From: Mansonella perstans
Taxonomy: Eukaryota; Nematoda; Chromadorea; Rhabditida; Onchocercidae
Length of the DNA: 64,000 nucleotides
Assembly (NCBI GenBank): GCA_037074765.1
Contig: JBAMDO010000015.1
Location: 248,001 to 312,000 of the forward strand
Direction of reading: 5' to 3'
The number at the start of each line of letters is the position of its first letter. Position 1 is the stretch's first letter. Positions 61,701 through 64,000 of the stretch are shown piece after piece. A program made the translations under genes and the position numbers. The notes beneath the pieces are model-generated. The model saw only the letters and a program-made list of their open reading frames with translations. It made no database searches and was not told where the DNA came from.

Positions 61701-63988
61701 GAGATAGATAGCAGTAAAACATATATTTAAAATTTTTTATTGAATAGAATGTTCTTTTTATTTCGTCTTTTTTCTCTTCAGTATCTTCCAATTTTAGATG
61801 AAAAACTGCATATAAAGGCTTTAAGTCTGAAAATCAGTTCACTGGAAGCAGAAAAGACTGTATTGAAAGCTCGAAATGACGAACTCGAATCGCGACTGAT
61901 CCACCTAAGCAAGAATGTTTCAACTCCTTCCATTATTTCTTCTTCTACTGCTGGTGCGATAGAAGCTATTTCAAATTTAACCAGTTCCGGGAGCGCTTTC
62001 AAACCAGTCAACAACCAAACGATAATGTTGATGGTATTTTTCCTTATAGGTTTTTCAGATTTAGAGGAATTCGGTGAATAAATAAAACTACTAATATTGT
62101 TCATTAAATTTATTTTCTTAACTCTTTTTAGTTTCCACAGTTCATCTAGCCTTATTATGCATAAGTTTTAATAGATTTTAGTAATTCTCTTTAAAGAGAC
62201 AAAATAATCGAAGGCAGACAACCATGGAAGCATTGCAGTGGCCAGTGTTGGAAAATGTCGCAACTGCATATGGTAATTTTCTACTTCATGAGTTATCCAT
62301 CCGCTTCGCAAATTCAATTCATTAATTTTAAACCTTCTTTAAGTGCAATTTGAAAAAAGAGTTAATACCTTGTTAAAAGTATTGTTATCCAGCATTAGCT
62401 TTTTCATGGATGTTGTTTATCTTGAATTCGAATGGAAATATTTCAGAGCATCAGTACGACAAGAAATTCATAAATGATATGCGAACTGAATTAGATACAG
62501 CTCATGAAGAATGCTCCTTAGTGCAAGAGAAGATTATTCAGATGAGTTGCGCTAATTTTGAATTGGAGCATCAATTAAAGGATGTGAAAGAAAAGTTGGA
62601 GAAAGCTGAAGTACGAGCAGGGAAGGCTGAAGAACAAGCTGAAGAAGCTTATCGAAACTGTGAACAGCAAAAGAAATATGAACATCAGGAATCATTGCAG
62701 TCTGAACTTTCAGTTAAAGTAAGAAATGCTAAAAACAATTTTATTCAGGAGTTTTGAAAAACAGGAGTTGGAAATGAAATATATTGTGAAGTATCATTTC
62801 TTGAGTACCTCTTATCAGTTCGGTAGGACAGTGAATAGCTTTCTATCACAGAATTACGAAGAGATGGTTTCTTCTATGCAGTCTAGAGAATATCTTACAG
62901 ATAGTAAAATTTTTCGATCATATTAAAAAATTAATTATGTTTATGATATAAATTGAGATTATCATTGATTTGCATATGACTCATATTCGAAGTTCATATG
63001 TTGGTAAAGATTACAGTCCAAGCAAATTCCTTTTTTTTTTTCAGTTCAGCGTCATAGAAAAAGAAGTGAATGATCTCAAGGAGGAATTAGCTTTGAAAAC
63101 TGAACAACTAAATGCTAAAACGATTGAAAATAATAAACAAAATGAAGAATTAAAGCGGTGGCGATTTGCTGTGGATGAAATAGAAGCTGTACATAAGGAA
63201 ATACAAATGTTGCAAAAGCAGGTGATTCTTTCTTTAGATTGAAGTTTCAGCAAATTACAAAATTTCGAGATGCATCAAAGAATCATAATGAATCACACTA
63301 AAGAATTTTAATTTCCTGAAGGGCAGAAGTGAAAGCTGGAAATTATTTATTTTTTGGTTACTCATCATAAGCTAACAATTTATTAATTTGTGGCTGTTGG
63401 ACTTCTTTATAAATTGTAGTAAATTACAGCAGCAGCCAAAAGTTGCGTGTAATACTTCCTGTGTAAAATATAAAAATTTGTGTTTGGGCTGCAGCCTTGC
63501 ACTGTGATAATGTGCCAGGAAACTAGAAATCATATTTAAATGATATTCTTGTGAGTAACAGGAAAGATGCAAATTGACCGTATGCATCCGCTGCTTCATT
63601 GTGCAGTTGCCTAATATACAGACTGATGGTCGAATGATTCATTCAGTTGAGTAGTCAACTCGGATCACGTGATTTATATCTGTCATTAAAACGTCAGCAA
63701 CATATATTGACAATTATAAACATCGATCAGCATTATCATCTTTACAAATTAATATTTTAGCATTTTTTTTAGTTAAACGATGAGAAAACACTTATGGAGT
63801 CAAAGTGGGCTGAAGTGCGAACAATATTGCTGGAACGGAAAGAAGATATGTCGCGAAAAACTCCAGATACAGAATCAGTTGCTGGTGGAGAACAAAGTAA
63901 TGTAAATCAACTCGAACAAATGACAGATACAATCAATGATTTAAAAAATACCATCGATAAACAAGCCAAACAATTTGAACTTGATAAG
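52786..63988 (+). CDS. Large coiled-coil protein, 3' end beyond the window
   Basis: I do not recognise the family with confidence. Exons: 52786-52863, 53003-53068, 53311-53436, 54091-54213, 54461-54601, 54897-55032, 55196-55378, 55501-55631, 56109-56240, 56413-56510, 56717-56907, 57023-57220, 61798-62033, 62197-62272, 62447-62718, 63045-63221, 63773-63988. This gives at least 860 aa, and a GT donor at 63989 shows that it continues. Most exons encode Glu/Lys/Gln/Leu-rich heptad sequence, for example IRDLEDKISSLNAEY, LVQLADDLEEAQQTSNILLE and LKDVKEKLEKAEVRAGKAEE. A non-helical acidic, Pro-containing insert (about 224-281) ends in KKVTFDLPPRKK, which contains a possible PP1-docking RVxF motif (KVTF 271-274) and a basic cluster. 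A scaffold, Golgi-tether or motor-adaptor role would fit, but nothing decides it. The first part has CTQC. The second exon is uncertain. A stronger donor (AA|GTAAGA, end 53088) breaks the frame with exon 3, so I used GAG|GTTGAA (end 53068). The tenth exon has an alternative donor at 56522. The 4.6-kb intron carries a nested gene. Confidence 0.8.
58426..59022 (-). CDS. BRI3/LITAF-like small zinc-binding membrane protein
   Basis: Two exons, 59022-58876 and 58620-58426, phase 0, 113 aa. The first 49 residues hold two CPxC knuckles (CPVC at 4-7, CPLC at 43-46) exactly 35 residues apart, around a hydrophobic stretch LLCGIVCFPCGIYYC. Vertebrate brain protein I3 (BRI3) has the same CPVC-35-CPNC spacing and a matching FP(F/C)G motif. 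LITAF domains share this layout: a zinc ribbon whose hydrophobic hairpin sits in the cytosolic face of endosomal/lysosomal membranes. Unlike BRI3, the zinc domain starts at the very N-terminus, and a Ser/Thr/Asn-rich 64-residue tail follows (from INYSDGTEPSFS). There is no Pro/Tyr-rich head, so an upstream exon may be missing, but no good acceptor precedes the ATG. It is entirely inside an intron of the plus-strand coiled-coil gene. The family call is good; the function is unknown. Confidence 0.75.
59658..59742. repeat. Direct repeat, 43-bp period, two copies
   Basis: Copies starting GAAATTGAATGG at 59658 and 59701 share CATTAGAA and GTCAACTTCTGAAATTTT with three or four mismatches. They lie in the large intron of the coiled-coil gene and upstream of the nested BRI3-like gene. 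Confidence 0.85.
59916..60036. repeat. Direct repeat, imperfect, about 77-bp period
   Basis: ATCATCGAATCAGCCAATG occurs near 59917 and 59994, each followed by GAGAAATGATATTC. A run of 14 A separates the copies. Looks like a local duplication in the intron. Confidence 0.8.
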
Positions 63989-64000
63989 GTCAGCAATGTC

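Larger units (their letters stand above)
57221..61797 (+). other. 4.6-kb intron of the coiled-coil gene, containing a nested gene
   Basis: The intron runs from GTAAGTC to CCAATTTTAG. Joining AAT-G to AT-GAA continues the coiled coil in frame as N-D-EKL. The minus-strand BRI3-like gene lies inside (58426-59022). The stretch 59.0-61.7 kb has two small local duplications (59658-59742, 59916-60036) and no supported exon. Confidence 0.65.

Overview
The window is nuclear DNA of a nematode, most likely a spirurid/filarial-type worm. The DNA is very AT-rich. Coding exons are short (mostly 50-240 bp), with introns of about 60-500 bp, and nearly every 3' splice site ends in TTTCAG, TTTTAG or TTGCAG. 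Several first coding exons sit 5-25 nt behind an isolated 3' splice site, as expected for spliced-leader trans-splicing. One gene belongs to the MOLO1/TPM group that is expanded in nematodes. I saw no bacterial insert, CRISPR array, insertion sequence or rRNA, and recognised no tRNA. All gene models were built by hand from reading frame, splice-site phase and remembered family motifs. No database search was run.

Layout. 1-8.96 kb: no gene recognised; contains a 59-bp tandem repeat. 8.96-14.10 kb (+): an 11-exon gene for a predicted single-pass membrane protein of 653 aa with a long Gln/Asn-rich tail and no recognised family. 14.80-26.44 kb (-): a complete 33-exon ABCC/MRP transporter of 1528 aa, tail-to-tail with the previous gene. 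29.27-34.32 kb (-): a four-exon gene of 444 aa with a LURAP1-like leucine-rich core. 34.3-45.3 kb: about 11 kb with no supported gene. 45.32-47.73 kb (+): a secreted MOLO1/TPM-domain protein of 372 aa. 48.86-50.89 kb (-): a five-exon aldo-keto reductase of 315 aa with an intact catalytic tetrad. 50.9-52.8 kb: intergenic, with a roughly eight-copy 50-bp tandem repeat. 52.79 kb to the window end (+): a large coiled-coil protein (at least 860 aa) that runs off the edge. Its 4.6-kb intron contains an oppositely oriented two-exon BRI3-like gene (58.43-59.02 kb).

The genes look like independent transcription units, and I see no operon or shared pathway. The points most worth a second look are in splicing and in the transporter. 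Four introns appear to use GC-AG splice sites, three of them in the MRP gene, where one splits the NBD2 Walker A glycine codon. One MRP exon has no AG acceptor at its only frame-compatible start, which lies directly against an A/T homopolymer. NBD1 of the transporter has Asn where the H-loop His is expected. I found no convincing new multi-gene system.
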